Shown here one piece after another: positions 36,683 to 46,121 of a stretch of 56,048 nucleotides of DNA. The notes beneath the pieces are model-generated. The model was not told the origin of the DNA. It saw nothing but the letters and a program-made list of their open reading frames with translations, and ran no database searches. Numbering within the stretch: position 1 is the first letter of the stretch; each line of letters opens with the position of its first letter. Position numbers and translations under genes: made by a program. The DNA is from Pseudomonadota bacterium (GTDB lineage: Bacteria; Pseudomonadota; Gammaproteobacteria; Burkholderiales; Burkholderiaceae_C), in assembly GCA_021805825.1 (NCBI GenBank), contig JAJZEC010000018.1, positions 1 to 56,048 of the forward strand, read 5' to 3'.

Positions 36683-39439
36683 TCAGCGGCGTGCCGACTG
36701 CAGTCGCTGCTCGCACCAGCGCAGTCCGGCGGCCAGCGCGGCGTCGACACCCTCCACGCGGCCGCCGCCGGCCATCGCGAAGTCCGGCCGGCCGCCGCCC
36801 TTGCCGCCGACCTCGGCGGCCGCCAGGTTGACCAGCTCACCGGCCTTCAGGCCTGCGCTCAGGTCGGCGCTGACCCCGGCCGCCAATTGCACCTTGTCAC
36901 CGTCGACGGCGGCCAGCAGCACGACCGCCGTCTTCAGGCGGGCCTTGATCTGGTCGACCACCGTGCGCAAGGTGGCGGCGTCGGCGCCGTCCAGGCGCGC
37001 GGCCAGCACGCGCACCCCGGCGATGTCGCGCGCGCTGTCGGCGAGTTCGGCTCCGCGCGCGGCCGCCGCGCGCGACTTCCAGGCCGCCAGTTCCTTGTCC
37101 TGCGCGCGCAACTGCTCCAGCAGCTGCGCGGCACGCCGCGGCAGTTCCTCCTGCGGCGCCTTGAGCAGCGCCGCCAGCTCGGCCAGTTCGCTGCCCTGGC
37201 GCTGCGCCAGCGCCAGGGCGCCCAGGCCGGTGGTGGCCTCGATGCGCCGCACCCCGGCAGCCACCGCGCCCTGGGCGATCACGCGCAGGCTGCCGATGTC
37301 TCCGGTGCGCGCCACATGGGTGCCGCCGCACAGTTCGCGGCTTGCACCGATGTCCAGCACACGCACCTCGTCTCCGTACTTCTCGCCGAACAGCATCATC
37401 GCGCCGGTCTTGCGCGCCTCGTCGATGGGCAGCACGCGTGCCACCGTCGGCGTGTTGTCCAGCACCTGGGCGTTGACCCAGTCCTCGATGCGCCGGATCT
37501 GCTCGTCGCTGATCGGCGCGTCATGCGCGAAATCGAAGCGCGTGCGCTCGGCATCGACCAGCGAGCCCTTCTGCTGCACATGCTCGCCCAGCACCAGGCG
37601 CAGCGCCTTGTGCAACAGGTGGGTGGCGCTGTGGTTGCGCATGGTCGCCAGCCGGCGCTCGGCGTCGACCTCGGCGATCAGCGGCTGGCCGAGTTCCAGC
37701 GCGCCCGACAGCAGGCGCCCATGGTGGCCGGACACCGCGGCCTGGATGCGCTGGGTGTCGGCCACGTCGAAGCGCACGCCGGCTTCGTCGCGCAGCACCC
37801 CGCTGTCGCCGACCTGCCCACCCGACTCGGCATAGAACGGCGTGCGGTCGAGCACCACCACGCCCTCCTCGCCGGCCTGCAGGCGCGGCACCGCGCTGCC
37901 ACCGCGGAACAGCCCGACGATGCGCGCGCCCTCCAGCCGCAGGTGCTCGTAGCCGTCGAAATGCGTGGCCTGGCCGGCATAGTCGAGTGCCTCGGCCATG
38001 CGAAAGCGACCGCTGGCCCGCGCCTGCTCGCGCTGACGCTGCATGGCCTGCTCGAAACCGGCCTCGTCGACTCCGACGCTGCGCTCGCGGCACACGTCGG
38101 CCGTCAGATCCAGCGGGAAGCCGTAGGTGTCGTACAGCGTAAAGGCCACCTCCCCGGCCAGCACCGAAGCGCCGCGCCCGCGCAGGGCGTCGAGTTCGGC
38201 ATCCAGGATGCGCATGCCGTTCTCCAGGGTTTCACCGAAGCGGCGCTCCTCGGCCTCCAGCACCTCGGCGATGCGCGGCGCGGCCTGCGCCAGCTCGGGG
38301 TAGGCCTGCCCCATCTCCTGCACCAGATCCGGAACCAGGCGGTGGAAGAAGGGCTCGCGGCGGCCGAGCTTGTAGCCGTGGCGCAGTGCCCGGCGGGCAA
38401 TGCGCCGCAGCACGTAGCCGCGCCCCTCGTTGCCCGGTATGACCCCATCGACGACCAGGAAGGCGCAGGCCCGGATGTGGTCGGCGATGACCTTCAGCGA
38501 CACATGCCCCAGGTCGTCGCAACCGGTCTCGCGCGCGGCCGCGGCGATCAGCCGCCGGAACAGGTCGATCTGGTAGTTGCTGTGCACATGCTGCAGCACC
38601 GCGGCGATGCGCTCGAGCCCCATGCCGGTGTCCACGCAGGGGCGTGGCAGCGGCTTCTGCACGTAGGACAGGGTCTTCCAGCCGTTGCCGGCGCGCTGCA
38701 CCTGGGCGATCCCGCCCTCGCGCTCGATGGCCGCCTTGGCCGCCTGGGCCTCGACTTCGCTGGCGAACTCCTGCTCGGCCGCGAGGCTGCGTTCGAACTG
38801 CATGAACACCAGGTTCCAGATCTCGATGTAACGATCGCCGTCCTCCTCGGGCGAGCCCGGGGGCCCGCCCCACACCTCCGGCCCGTGGTCGTAGAAGATC
38901 TCGCTGCACGGCCCACAGGGGCCGGTGTCGGCCATCTGCCAGAAGTTGTCCGATGCGTAGCGCGCGCCCTTGTTGTCGCCGATGCGCACGATGCGCTCGG
39001 CCGGCACGCCGATCTCGCGGTTCCAGATCGCGTAGGCCTCGTCGTCCTCCTGGTACACGGTGACCCACAGCTTGTCCTTGGGCAGGCCGTAGACCCCGGT
39101 CAGCAGCCCCCAGGCATAGCTGATCGCATCCCTCTTGAAATAGTCGCCGAAGCTGAAATTGCCCAGCATTTCGAAGAAGGTGTGGTGGCGCGCGGTATAG
39201 CCGACGTTCTCCAGGTCGTTGTGCTTGCCCCCGGCACGCACGCAGCGCTGCGCCGTCACCGCCCGGCTGTAGGGGCGCCTGTCCTGGCCGAGGAACACGT
39301 CCTTGAACTGCACCATGCCCGAGTTGGTGAACAACAACGTGGGATCGTTGCCCGGGACGAGCGGCGAGGAGGCCACGCGGCTGTGGCCGTGGGACGCGAA
39401 ATAGGCGAGGAATTTCTCGCGGATGTCGGATACGTTCAT
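36683..39439 (-). CDS. alaS: Alanyl-tRNA synthetase
   Basis: 918 residues, class II, cytosolic. The catalytic core begins [14 protein letters not shown], with [32 protein letters not shown] and [11 protein letters not shown]. The editing domain carries [15 protein letters not shown], and a Cys/His zinc site [13 protein letters not shown] follows. A C-terminal dimer domain ends with [12 protein letters not shown]. It is about 40 residues longer than E. coli AlaS. The extra length lies in residues 218-262, between MQFER and [12 protein letters not shown], where E. coli has about 7 residues. Otherwise all motifs are intact. Confidence 0.95.
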   Translation of the reverse strand: MNVSDIREKFLAYFASHGHSRVASSPLVPGNDPTLLFTNSGMVQFKDVFLGQDRRPYSRAVTAQRCVRAGGKHNDLENVGYTARHHTFFEMLGNFSFGDYFKRDAISYAWGLLTGVYGLPKDKLWVTVYQEDDEAYAIWNREIGVPAERIVRIGDNKGARYASDNFWQMADTGPCGPCSEIFYDHGPEVWGGPPGSPEEDGDRYIEIWNLVFMQFERSLAAEQEFASEVEAQAAKAAIEREGGIAQVQRAGNGWKTLSYVQKPLPRPCVDTGMGLERIAAVLQHVHSNYQIDLFRRLIAAAARETGCDDLGHVSLKVIADHIRACAFLVVDGVIPGNEGRGYVLRRIARRALRHGYKLGRREPFFHRLVPDLVQEMGQAYPELAQAAPRIAEVLEAEERRFGETLENGMRILDAELDALRGRGASVLAGEVAFTLYDTYGFPLDLTADVCRERSVGVDEAGFEQAMQRQREQARASGRFRMAEALDYAGQATHFDGYEHLRLEGARIVGLFRGGSAVPRLQAGEEGVVVLDRTPFYAESGGQVGDSGVLRDEAGVRFDVADTQRIQAAVSGHHGRLLSGALELGQPLIAEVDAERRLATMRNHSATHLLHKALRLVLGEHVQQKGSLVDAERTRFDFAHDAPISDEQIRRIEDWVNAQVLDNTPTVARVLPIDEARKTGAMMLFGEKYGDEVRVLDIGASRELCGGTHVARTGDIGSLRVIAQGAVAAGVRRIEATTGLGALALAQRQGSELAELAALLKAPQEELPRRAAQLLEQLRAQDKELAAWKSRAAAARGAELADSARDIAGVRVLAARLDGADAATLRTVVDQIKARLKTAVVLLAAVDGDKVQLAAGVSADLSAGLKAGELVNLAAAEVGGKGGGRPDFAMAGGGRVEGVDAALAAGLRWCEQRLQSARR

Positions 39440-39654
39440 GCGCTCGGTCGGTGGACGGGCCGCGGGCTGGACGCAGCCACGGCGAAGGCGCGATTTTAGC
39501 CGCCGCCCCCGTGACCGCGGTCGATCCCCGCGCGCCCTGCCCGGCGCCGCGGCTGCCGGGCAGCGCCGCGTCCGGCGCGGGCCGCGCAGGCAGGCCTTCT
39601 CCTACAATGGATGGCTTGCCCATGCCCTGCCGCCGCGACGCGGCCGTTCCGCCC

Positions 39655-40935
<1,281 letters not shown>

Positions 40936-40948
40936 GCAGGGGGCAGCG

Positions 40949-41269
40949 ATGGATCTGAGCCCGATCCGCGGCGCGGTGGTGCCGCGTGCGAATGTGTACT
41001 TCGACGGCCGCTGCGTCAGCCACACCCTGCAGCTCGACGACGGCAGCCGCAAGAGCCTGGGTGTGATCCTGCCCGGCAGCTGCCTGCTGTTCGACACCGC
41101 GGCGGCCGAGCGCATGCAGGGTGCCGGCGGCTGGTGCGAATGGCGCATGAGCTCCGGCGAAGCCTGGCAGCGCAGCGCGGAGGGCGAGGAGTTCGCGGTT
41201 CCGGCAAACAGCCGCTTCGAGATCCGCACCGGCGAGCAGGCCTACCACTACATCTGCCACTACGACTGA
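40949..41269 (+). CDS. ppnP: Pyrimidine/purine nucleoside phosphorylase (PpnP family)
   Basis: 106 residues, the cupin fold of former DUF1255. It has PRANVYFDGRCVSHTLQLDD, SLGVILPGS, WCEWRMSSGEAWQ, and FEIRTGEQAYHYICHYD. PpnP phosphorolyses several nucleosides. AGGGGG stands before the ATG. It follows argG by 13 bases and is probably cotranscribed. The gene ends 25 bases before the convergent sqr stop. Confidence 0.85.
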   Translation: MDLSPIRGAVVPRANVYFDGRCVSHTLQLDDGSRKSLGVILPGSCLLFDTAAAERMQGAGGWCEWRMSSGEAWQRSAEGEEFAVPANSRFEIRTGEQAYHYICHYD

Positions 41270-41294
41270 ATCCCGCGGCTGCCGGTGGGCGCGC

Positions 41295-42596
41295 TCAGCG
41301 CGCCTGCCCGGGGTGGAACACGCGATCCTGCAGGCGCTTGAAGCCGATCAGGCGCATCAGGTACTTCTCGTAGAGCGGTTCGGAGGTACCCTTGCGCATC
41401 TTGCGCAGGAAGTACTTCTCGAAGGCGATCTTTGCCAGGTGCACCCACCTGCCGGATCCGAACCAGTTGAGATCCCGCGGGGGGATCTGCGGCACCGCGG
41501 CGAAGGCGGCCCCGGTGGATCCGAAATCGGCCAGGCAGATGGCCTGCCAGGTTCCCTTGTGCGCCGGCGGCCGTCCCGCCAGTTCCTCGGCGATGTTGTG
41601 CACCACGGCCGACACCATCGACTCGATCATGAAGCCGGTCTTGGGCACCCCGCAGGCCACCGGGGTCGGGCCGACCGGGGGTATCGCGATGCAGACCCCG
41701 GCTGCGTAGATGTTGGAAAAGCGCGGGCTGCGCTGGTGCTCGTCGACCAGCACGAAGCCACGCGGGTTGCACAAGCCCTCGACCGCGGCCACGGCGTCGA
41801 CGCCGCGGAATGCCGGAAGCATCATCGCATGCCGGAACGGCAGCGCGTGCTGGCGAAACACCTGGCCCAGCGCGTCGAGTTCGTCGACATGCAGCGTGCC
41901 GGGCTCGATGCGGGTGGTGCGGGCGTTGGTGATCCAGCGGATATCGTGGTCGCGGAACTCATGTTCCATGATGCCCTTGGAGTCGCCGACGCCATCGAGA
42001 CCGAGGTGCCCTATGTAGGGCTCGGCGGTGACGAAGGTGATCGGCACCTTGCTGCGCAGCCGGCGCTTGCGCAGGGCCGTGTCGAGAATCATCGTGTACT
42101 CGTAGGCCGGCCCGAAGCAGCTCGCGCCCGGCAGCGCCCCGACCAGCACCGGCCCGGGCTGCGCGCACAGGCGCTGGAAGTCCTCGAAACACTGCAGCGC
42201 ATGGTCGGTGGTGCAGATCGACTGCGTGTACCCGGCGTGCGGGCCGGCGCCCTCGACCTCGTCGAAGGCCAGCTTCGGCCCGGTGGTGATGAGCAGGAAG
42301 TCGTAGCCCAGGCGCTCGCCACCCTCGACCTCGACAATGCCGGAGCGGGCGTCGATGGCCACCGCCGGTCGCCCGCGGAAGTCGATGTCCTTGCGCCGCA
42401 GCCAGGGCGCGATCGGCAGCACCACCTGCTCGCGCCTGCGCCAGCCCACCGCCACCCAGGGGTTGGAGGGCACGAACTGGAAATAGTCTCCGTGGTTGAC
42501 CACGGTGATGCGATGCTCCCGCGGCAGCTCGGCGCGCAAGGCGTAGGCCGCCGGCAGGCCGCCGAGGCCCGCCCCCAGGATGACGATGTGCGCCAT
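41295..42596 (-). CDS. sqr: Sulfide:quinone oxidoreductase (type I, Acidithiobacillus-like)
   Basis: 433 residues, FAD-dependent, peripheral at the inner membrane. It oxidises sulfide to sulfane sulfur or polysulfide and passes electrons to quinone. The FAD-binding start is IVILGAGLGGLPAAYALR. FQFVPSNPWVAVGW matches the A. ferrooxidans protein, and three redox cysteines align: C128 (SICTTDHA), C160 (GASCFGPAYEY) and C354 (CLADFGSTG). C-terminal amphipathic helices occur in the last 40 residues. ATG 42596 has GGAGGA upstream. It is divergent from the YeeE-like genes across a 264-base gap. Confidence 0.93.
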   Translation of the reverse strand: MAHIVILGAGLGGLPAAYALRAELPREHRITVVNHGDYFQFVPSNPWVAVGWRRREQVVLPIAPWLRRKDIDFRGRPAVAIDARSGIVEVEGGERLGYDFLLITTGPKLAFDEVEGAGPHAGYTQSICTTDHALQCFEDFQRLCAQPGPVLVGALPGASCFGPAYEYTMILDTALRKRRLRSKVPITFVTAEPYIGHLGLDGVGDSKGIMEHEFRDHDIRWITNARTTRIEPGTLHVDELDALGQVFRQHALPFRHAMMLPAFRGVDAVAAVEGLCNPRGFVLVDEHQRSPRFSNIYAAGVCIAIPPVGPTPVACGVPKTGFMIESMVSAVVHNIAEELAGRPPAHKGTWQAICLADFGSTGAAFAAVPQIPPRDLNWFGSGRWVHLAKIAFEKYFLRKMRKGTSEPLYEKYLMRLIGFKRLQDRVFHPGQAR

Positions 42597-42860
42597 GGTG
42601 TCTGTCCTCCGTTGCGCATGCGCCGGGCTCCCGACGCCCCGCGATCAATCCAGCATACGAAGGCGGGCGTGGCTTTCCGCGGGTCTCGCCGGCAGACCAT
42701 GCACAGGGTCTTGACCGGGCGCAACAGCCCGGTGCGCCACCATGCTCGTTGACCCGCATCTGATTTTCCCTAATACCCATACCAGCATGTTGCTTTCTGT
42801 ATCTATACTCCGCACACCATCCAGGCCGGCAGTCCCGCAGGCCCGCACGAGGAGATCGCG
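42597..42860. promoter_or_regulatory. Divergent control region between sqr and the YeeE operon
   Basis: 264 bases without a gene. The plus-strand part has TATACT at 42804-42809 (a -10-like box about 50 bases before TTG 42861) and no good -35 at the usual distance, so an activator or alternative sigma factor may be needed. The AT-rich stretch 42755-42815 includes CCCTAATACCC. No known sulfide-regulator binding site (for example a BigR or SqrR box) could be recognised. Confidence 0.4.
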
Positions 42861-43373
42861 TTGAGCAGCCATTCCCCGCGTCCGCTGTGGAATCCCTATG
42901 TCGCAGGGGCCGCGCTCGGCCTGGCCCTGCTCGCCACCTTCCTGATCACCGGCAATGGTTACGGCGTCACTGGAGCCACGACGCTGCTGACGGCCGCCGC
43001 GGCAGGCCGCGTGGCCTCCTCCACGGTGGCCGCCGGAAGCTATTTCCATGGACTGTTCGCCGCCGGACTGAACCACTGGATCGTCTGGGAGGTGCTGGGG
43101 CTGCTCGTCGGAGCCCTGCTCGCCAGCCTGCGCGCCGGCCGCTTCCACTGGCAACTCGACGGCCCGCGCCGCGCCGGGCATGCGCTGCGTTCCCTGCTCG
43201 CGCTGCTCGGCGGCGCAGCGGCCGGCTTCGGCGCCCGATTGTCCCTGGGCTGCACCAGCGGCATGGGGCTCTCGGGCTCGGCGACCCTGGCGGCCGCCGG
43301 CTTCCTGTTCCTGATCGGCTTCTTCATCGCCGGCGCGCTGTTCGGCCAGCTCACGAAGGGACTGTGGCGATGA
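42861..43373 (+). CDS. YeeE/YedE-family half-transporter, first subunit
   Basis: 170 residues, about five membrane segments (AALGLALLATFLIT, VWEVLGLLVGALLASL, LLALLGGAAAGFGA, FLFLIGFFIAGALFG). Its SLGCTSGMGLSG loop (Cys131) is the YeeE/YedE signature, linked to transport of thiosulfate or other sulfur compounds (TsuA, PmpAB). The start is TTG 42861 with GAGGAG seven bases upstream. The stop overlaps the next ATG as ATGA, so the two halves are coupled and probably form one heteromer. Confidence 0.82.
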   Translation: MSSHSPRPLWNPYVAGAALGLALLATFLITGNGYGVTGATTLLTAAAAGRVASSTVAAGSYFHGLFAAGLNHWIVWEVLGLLVGALLASLRAGRFHWQLDGPRRAGHALRSLLALLGGAAAGFGARLSLGCTSGMGLSGSATLAAAGFLFLIGFFIAGALFGQLTKGLWR

Positions 43374-43942
43374 CTTTTCCTCTTGGGTATCAGGGTCCTG
43401 TTTCTGGACTGTTACTGGGTATTGTATTTGGCTATGTCCTGGAGAACGCCGGCTTCGGCAGCGGCTGCAAGCTCACGGCGCAGTTGCGCTTCCAGGACTG
43501 GGCGGTGTTCCAGGTCATGTTCACGGCCATTGTCGTCGCCTCCGGAGGTCTGTACCTGCTGCAGGCGCTGGGCATGGTCGACATCGCCAGCGACCTCTTC
43601 GTGCCTTCGGTGTACCTCTGGGGCTCGAGCCTGGGCGGGGCGCTGATCGGCGTCGGCATGGCCGTGGGGGGCTACTGCCCCGGCACCTCGCTGGTCGCGC
43701 TGTGCTCGGGGCGCGTCGACGGCCTGGTGTTCGTCGCCGGCCTGATGCTCGGCACGCTGGGTTTCAATTCCGTCTATTCCGAGGTGCGCGACTGGGTCTG
43801 GAGGCAGAGCGGGCCCGACGCGCTGACCCTGCCGCAGCTTCTGCACCTGCCGGCCTGGGCGGTGTGGGGCCTGCTGCTGGGCGTGCTGGCCGCGGTAAGC
43901 TATCTGACGCGCGGCTCGGTTTCGTCGACGCAGTCGCCGTGA
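43370..43942 (+). CDS. YeeE/YedE-family half-transporter, second subunit
   Basis: 190 residues with five or six membrane segments. Cys33 lies in FGSGCKLTAQ, Cys103 in GGYCPGTSLVA and Cys112 in LCSGRVDG; the CPGTS loop is another YeeE/YedE signature. The last segment ends SYLTRGS. The first 24 codons are AT-rich and include TTA and GTA, unlike the rest of the gene. It probably pairs with the preceding subunit to import sulfur species for the cytoplasm. The Cys-repeat peptide follows after 81 bases. Confidence 0.82.
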   Translation: MTFPLGYQGPVSGLLLGIVFGYVLENAGFGSGCKLTAQLRFQDWAVFQVMFTAIVVASGGLYLLQALGMVDIASDLFVPSVYLWGSSLGGALIGVGMAVGGYCPGTSLVALCSGRVDGLVFVAGLMLGTLGFNSVYSEVRDWVWRQSGPDALTLPQLLHLPAWAVWGLLLGVLAAVSYLTRGSVSSTQSP

Positions 43943-44023
43943 TGCGCGATGACCGCAGCGCCGATACGCTGGCGCGCGCCGACGCGTCCGCCCATCCCCT
44001 CGAACCATGCAAGGAGTCCTTCG

Positions 44024-44275
44024 ATGAAGACATCACCCTCTTCGCGCCGCCTGAAGCTGTCGCAGGCGCTGCCCGTGCTCGCGCTGGCGGCAGCCACGGT
44101 GGCGCCGATGCCCCAGGCCGTGCGCAGCCTTTCGCCGACCGGGGTCGCCCAGGCCGCGGCGAACCCCTGCGCGCCATCCAACCCCTGCGCTCCGTCCAAG
44201 CCCTGCGCTCCGCAGGGCGGCAAGCACAAGGCGCGCAGCGGCAAGGCCGGCAACCCCTGCGCGCCATCGAAGTGA
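44024..44275 (+). CDS. Secreted NPCAP-repeat cysteine peptide
   Basis: 83 residues. A basic N-terminus and hydrophobic core (ALPVLALAAATVAPMP) form a Sec signal, with cleavage likely after VAQAA near residue 45. The mature part has three NPCAPS-type repeats at Cys49, 55 and 61, then a Lys/Arg linker and a last NPCAPSK with Cys79. AAGGAG precedes the ATG by 8 bases. Four cysteines at a regular spacing of 6 suggest metal binding, disulfides, or a sulfane-sulfur carrier. Its position in the sulfur operon favours the last, but this is inference. I know of no characterised homologue. Confidence 0.7.
   Translation: MKTSPSSRRLKLSQALPVLALAAATVAPMPQAVRSLSPTGVAQAAANPCAPSNPCAPSKPCAPQGGKHKARSGKAGNPCAPSK
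44162..44268 (+). repeat. 17-base direct repeats within the NPCAP gene
   Basis: AACCCCTGCGCGCCATC occurs exactly at 44162-44178 and 44252-44268. Shorter versions (CCCTGCGCTCCG) lie between. They encode the NPCAP repeats and may expand or contract by recombination. Confidence 0.8.
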
Positions 44276-44340
44276 TCGGCGGCGGGCCAGGCCTGGCCGC
44301 CGTCGGGCCCGCCCGATCGCCGCACCTCCGGTACCGGTCG

Positions 44341-45030
44341 ATGGGCACTCGTCTGCTCGTCCCCCGGGACGAACTGCTGCGGGCCTTGCGCGGCGCGCCG
44401 CGCCAACCCCTGCGGCGCGCCGCGGAGTCGACCCTGGCGCGACTGCAGTCCGATGCGCGCCGCGGCCGCGGCCTGCTGGCCGAGGTGCTGGGCCGCCAGC
44501 CGGCCTTCGTCGAGTGGCAGCACTACCCGCGCGGCGACGCCGTCGACCTGCACAGCGGCTATCGCTTCTACTACCACGCGCATGCGGCGCCGGGCCGCGC
44601 GCGCGGCGAGCACGGCCATTTCCACGTCTTCGCATCCACGCGCCCGACGCGCGACGGCGACAGCGGCCACGCGCACCTGTTCGGCCTGTCGGTCGATGCG
44701 CGCGGGCTGCCCATGCGGGTGTTCAGCACCAACGGCTGGGTCACCGGCGAGCAGTGGCACGACGCCGCATGGACGCTGCGTGCGCTGCGCCGGCTCGACC
44801 TCGCGCAGGCGCGGCCCGCGCGGGTCGCGCAATGGCTGCAGGACATGGCGCGACTGTTCGCGCCGCAGATCGAGGCCGTGGTGCGCCAGCGCGACCTGCG
44901 CATCGCCGAGCGCGCGCGCAGCGCGCCGCTGCAGCGGGTGCTCGAGGATCGGCGCACGCATATCGTCAGCCAGTGCGCGGTCGACCTGGAACGCCAGTTC
45001 GACTGCCTGCAGCAAGCGGCGACGCACTGA
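44341..45030 (+). CDS. His-rich DUF6969-like protein
   Basis: 229 residues, no signal peptide or membrane helix. The core holds several His pairs: WQHYPRGDAVDLHSGYRFYY, then HAHA, EHGHFHVFA, and GHAHLFGLSVDARGLPM. This pattern suggests a metal site or a cupin-like fold; I recall DUF6969 proteins with a YYYHAH..EHGHFH core but cannot verify it. WVTGEQWHDA follows. The N-terminus and the C-terminus are helical and Arg-rich. It lies 65 bases after the NPCAP gene and 46 before the rhodanese. Function unknown. Confidence 0.68.
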   Translation: MGTRLLVPRDELLRALRGAPRQPLRRAAESTLARLQSDARRGRGLLAEVLGRQPAFVEWQHYPRGDAVDLHSGYRFYYHAHAAPGRARGEHGHFHVFASTRPTRDGDSGHAHLFGLSVDARGLPMRVFSTNGWVTGEQWHDAAWTLRALRRLDLAQARPARVAQWLQDMARLFAPQIEAVVRQRDLRIAERARSAPLQRVLEDRRTHIVSQCAVDLERQFDCLQQAATH

Positions 45031-45076
45031 GCCCGCGGGCGCCGTGCCGACCCAGATTTTCAACCGGAGGAGACCC

Positions 45077-46066
45077 ATGAAGACCCTGTTTCGCTTGCAG
45101 CACCTGCTGGCCGCCGGCGCCCTCGCCGCCTGCACCCAGTTCGCCGCCGCGGCCGCGCTGCCCGGCCCCTTGGTGACCCCGCAATGGCTGCGGCAGCACC
45201 GCGCCGAGGTCACGGTGGTCGACATACGCGACGACATGGGCAGCCTGACCCAGGCCCCGCGCTATGCCGTCGACCCGAAGACCCGAGCGCGGCATCTGGT
45301 GCAGACCGGGGGCCACCTCGAGGGTGCGTTGTCGGTGGATTTCGGCAAGATCCGCAAGGACAAGATCGTCGACGGCAAGAAGATCGTCGCCCAACTGCCC
45401 ACTGCCGCCTACTTCACGCAGGTGATGGACTCGGCGGGGCTGGATCAGGGCAAGCCGGTGGTCATCGTCCCCACCGGGCAGAACGTGGATTCGATGGACA
45501 TGGCTGCGCGCTTGTACTTCCAGCTGCGCTACTTCGGCGAGCCGGAGGGTCAGGTGGCCATTCTCAACGGCGGGGTCAATGCCTGGCTGCAGGACGGCCT
45601 GCCGGTGAGCACCCAGCCCATCGTCGCGACGCGCGGCAACTGGAGCGCCGGCGCAACCGACGCGGGTCTGCTGGCCACCCTGGAGCAGGTCAAGCAGGGC
45701 CTGCGCAGCGGCTCGGATCAGTTCGTGGACGCGCGCCCGATCGCTCAATTCCTGGGCATCGTGGTCAAGCGCCCGGTGGATGCCGCCGGCGGCCACCTGC
45801 CGGGGGCGCGATCGCTGCCCACGGAGGCGATCGTCAAGCCGGTAGGTGCCGCCCATGTATTCATGAGCGCAGCCGACTACCGCAAGATCTACGCGGAATT
45901 CAACATCCAGCCCGACGCCGCGACCGTGACCTACTGCAACACCGGGCACCTGGCCTCGGGTGCCTGGTTCGTCGACCACGAGATCCTGCGCAACCCGAGA
46001 ACGCGGCTGTACACGGGCTCGATGACCGAGTGGACCCACCTGGGCAACCCCACGCGCGGGCTGTAA
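45077..46066 (+). CDS. Secreted two-domain rhodanese (thiosulfate sulfurtransferase)
   Basis: 329 residues. A signal peptide (LLAAGALAACTQFAAAAALP) sends it to the periplasm. Domain 1 (about 30-180) has VVDIRDDMG and ILNGGVNAWLQDGLP but no cysteine in its loop. Domain 2 (about 190-329) has VDARPIAQFLG, GGHLPGARSLPTE and the active loop YCNTGHLASGAW with Cys287. The usual CRxGxR loop is altered to CNTGHL. GGAGGAG lies just before the ATG. It should move sulfane sulfur between thiosulfate or persulfides and acceptors in the periplasm. A hairpin terminator follows. Confidence 0.85.
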   Translation: MKTLFRLQHLLAAGALAACTQFAAAAALPGPLVTPQWLRQHRAEVTVVDIRDDMGSLTQAPRYAVDPKTRARHLVQTGGHLEGALSVDFGKIRKDKIVDGKKIVAQLPTAAYFTQVMDSAGLDQGKPVVIVPTGQNVDSMDMAARLYFQLRYFGEPEGQVAILNGGVNAWLQDGLPVSTQPIVATRGNWSAGATDAGLLATLEQVKQGLRSGSDQFVDARPIAQFLGIVVKRPVDAAGGHLPGARSLPTEAIVKPVGAAHVFMSAADYRKIYAEFNIQPDAATVTYCNTGHLASGAWFVDHEILRNPRTRLYTGSMTEWTHLGNPTRGL

Positions 46067-46081
46067 CCCCGCGAAAGGCGC

Positions 46082-46120
46082 GGCCGCGCGCGTGGGCCGG
46101 CAAGGCCGCCGCGCGCGGCC
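46082..46120. terminator. Bidirectional hairpin between the rhodanese and murB
   Basis: An 11-bp stem GGCCGCGCGCG / CGCGCGCGGCC with a 17-base loop lies in the 55-base gap between two convergent genes. It is extended by AAGG/CCTT-like flanks. Such GC-rich stems can stop transcription from both sides. Confidence 0.55.
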
Positions 46121-46121
46121 T

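Noticed and set aside
42755-42800. A possible sigma54 site before the YeeE operon
   Set aside because: The GG-N10-GC core is missing; only a TTGC-like fragment is present.
44150-44275. Repeats taken at first for a CRISPR-like array
   Set aside because: Units are unequal, coding and in phase with NPCAP codons, with no unique spacers.
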